Source of the DNA: Paramecium sonneborni
Lineage: Eukaryota; Ciliophora; Oligohymenophorea; Peniculida; Parameciidae
DNA length: 64,000 bases
Assembly (NCBI GenBank): GCA_905182985.1
Contig: CAJJDN010000150.1
Location: forward strand, 1 to 64,000
Direction of reading: 5' to 3'
In this document: piece after piece, positions 62,989-64,000 of the stretch
Layout: the number at the start of each line of letters is the position of its first letter
Position numbering within the stretch: position 1 is the first letter of the stretch
Made by a program: the position numbers and the translations under genes
The notes under the pieces: generated by a model
Database searches by the model: none
The model's input: the letters and a program-made list of their open reading frames with translations, nothing else
Told to the model about the DNA's origin: nothing

Positions 62989-63701
62989 ATGGGAAATTAA
63001 AAAAAATTCCTACAAAAACTTTTTAATATTCTTGAGGTACTCACAATTATGATTTTAGTCAAAAGAGCATGAAGATTGTATATAATGGAGTCCTGATGGT
63101 AAATCGCTTTTAATAATTTCTGGTGAATTGTTTGAGGAATAAGTTATGCCTTCTTATTTTAATTCAACAAAAATTTCAACATTTTATCGTCAATTAAGTT
63201 AATATGGATTTAAAGTGAAATAAAATGAGAAAAAATAAAAATAATTTTATCATTCTAATTTTGAATAAGGCAATTTGTATATTATAAGTCTATGACTAGT
63301 GAAAAGTTATTAAATATAGAGAGAAGATAAAGATAACTGAATCAAGATTATGATAGCATTATAAGTGAAGAGAATAAAAAGTTAAAAAATGAATTAAAGC
63401 TTTTACAAAAGTAACAATAAGTAATTTAAGCTTAATTGAATATACATACATAAATTTATTTACTAATTTGTAAATAGATAAAAAATGTTTATGATGTAAT
63501 TATGCATGGATATTTTAGTATTTGAAATAAGATGAAGATAATGAGGAGGAATGTAGGATATTCTTTGAATCAATAATTTAAATATTTAAAGGATTCAACC
63601 ATGATATAGCTTAAAATATATTTGAAGAATTAAAAAATATAGGAGGCCCATTAAGTCCATAACCATCCCCAATTCTATTTCCTTACTTAAAATTTAATTG
63701 A
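62989..63701 (+). CDS. Heat-shock-factor-type transcription factor (HSF copy C)
   Basis: MGNQKKFLQKLFNILE, a 22-base intron (GTACTC...TTTAG) at the same position as in HSF copies A and B, then CIQWSPDGKSLLIISGELFE and MPSYFNSTKISTFYRQLSQYGFKV, the wing-helix region. Here the usual FKHNN is FNSTK and RQLNKYGF is RQLSQYGF, so DNA contacts differ from canonical HSF. A coiled segment follows (ENKKLKNELKLLQKQQQ). Introns near 63275 (23 bases) and 63499 (23 bases) lead to DIAQNIFEELKNIGGPLSPQ and PSPILFPYLKFN, a Pro-rich end reminiscent of the GTPxPFY motif of copies A and B. TGA at 63699-63701; about 215 residues. Confidence 0.8.
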
Positions 63702-63864
63702 ATTATTTTTTTTTGAATGCTTTTTATTTTCTATATTAATTATAATTCTAAAGAATTATTAAATCTAAATAAAGGGGATTTATGTTATATATAAATATTT
63801 TGAGAAAATAATGTATAAACTTACCTCTAAATATCAAGCTTAAAGAATTAGAAATATTAACATT

Positions 63865-63937
63865 GCCCATGTGGCGCAATTGGTAGCGCGACAGCCTTCT
63901 AAGCTGTAGGCTGCAGGTTCAATCCCTGCCATGGGTG
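63865..63937 (+). tRNA. tRNA-Arg (TCT)
   Basis: A 73-base cloverleaf. Acceptor GCCCATG/CATGGGT, D arm with GGCGCAATTGGTAGCGC, anticodon stem ACAGC/GCTGT around CTTCTAA (anticodon TCT, reading AGA, the main Arg codon here), and T arm GCAGG-TTCAATC-CCTGC. No intron. A T run follows within ten bases, as in RNA polymerase III terminators. Confidence 0.95.
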
Positions 63938-63943
63938 ATTCTT

Positions 63944-63952
63944 TTTTTTATA
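63944..63952 (+). terminator. Pol III-type T run after tRNA-Arg
   Basis: A run of Ts shortly after the tRNA 3' end (TTCTTTTTTTTA), the expected RNA polymerase III stop signal. Confidence 0.6.
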
Positions 63953-64000
63953 AATTTAAGAAATATAATATTTTTATATTTAATTAAACTAATACTATAT

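Overview
The window is macronuclear DNA of a ciliate, most likely a Paramecium species. It is about 75-80% A+T. TAA and TAG occur in frame inside conserved motifs, where they must be glutamine, and TGA is the only stop. Genes are broken by very short introns of about 20-35 bases (GTA...TAG), and neighbouring genes are often separated by only a few tens of bases. A trichocyst matrix protein and an SF-assemblin also fit Paramecium. All coding calls below use the ciliate nuclear code. Splice sites were chosen by eye, so individual exon edges can be wrong.

Layout. 0.2-5.1 kb holds a giant B-box/TPR protein whose repeats nearly all carry an intron at the same position. 5.7-8.5 kb holds a trichocyst matrix protein, a small chromodomain-like protein and a FAM221-like protein. 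8.5-14.4 kb holds a protein kinase, a Myb/SANT-like protein and two small proteins. 15.1-18.3 kb is a coiled-coil/von Willebrand A protein. 20.2-27.2 kb has choline kinase, two unrecognised proteins and a PWWP/TFIIS-like protein. 29.6-33.3 kb has a coiled-coil protein and a cluster of heat-shock-factor (HSF) genes, one decayed; a further HSF gene lies at 63 kb. 34.5-40.8 kb has three members of a membrane-sensor-like family (a fourth is at 51-52.6 kb) around a protein kinase. 41.5-47.7 kb has SF-assemblin, small or broken genes and an AGC kinase, followed by tRNA-Thr(CGT) and a secreted protein.

At 48.75-50.92 kb a 1,082-base segment is present twice with a single N between the copies, almost certainly an assembly join in which overlapping contig ends were not merged. 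52.9-62.1 kb has an unrecognised protein, a PLK4-like kinase, a Myb-PRCC protein, a large GTPase and a RING-like protein. The window ends with an HSF gene and tRNA-Arg(TCT).

There is no operon logic. The genes are single transcription units packed head-to-tail or convergently. The recurring theme is local or family-level duplication (TPR units, HSF genes, membrane sensors, two 67-69 residue proteins), with several copies broken by frameshifts. Those frameshifts may be true decay or homopolymer sequencing errors in a draft assembly.
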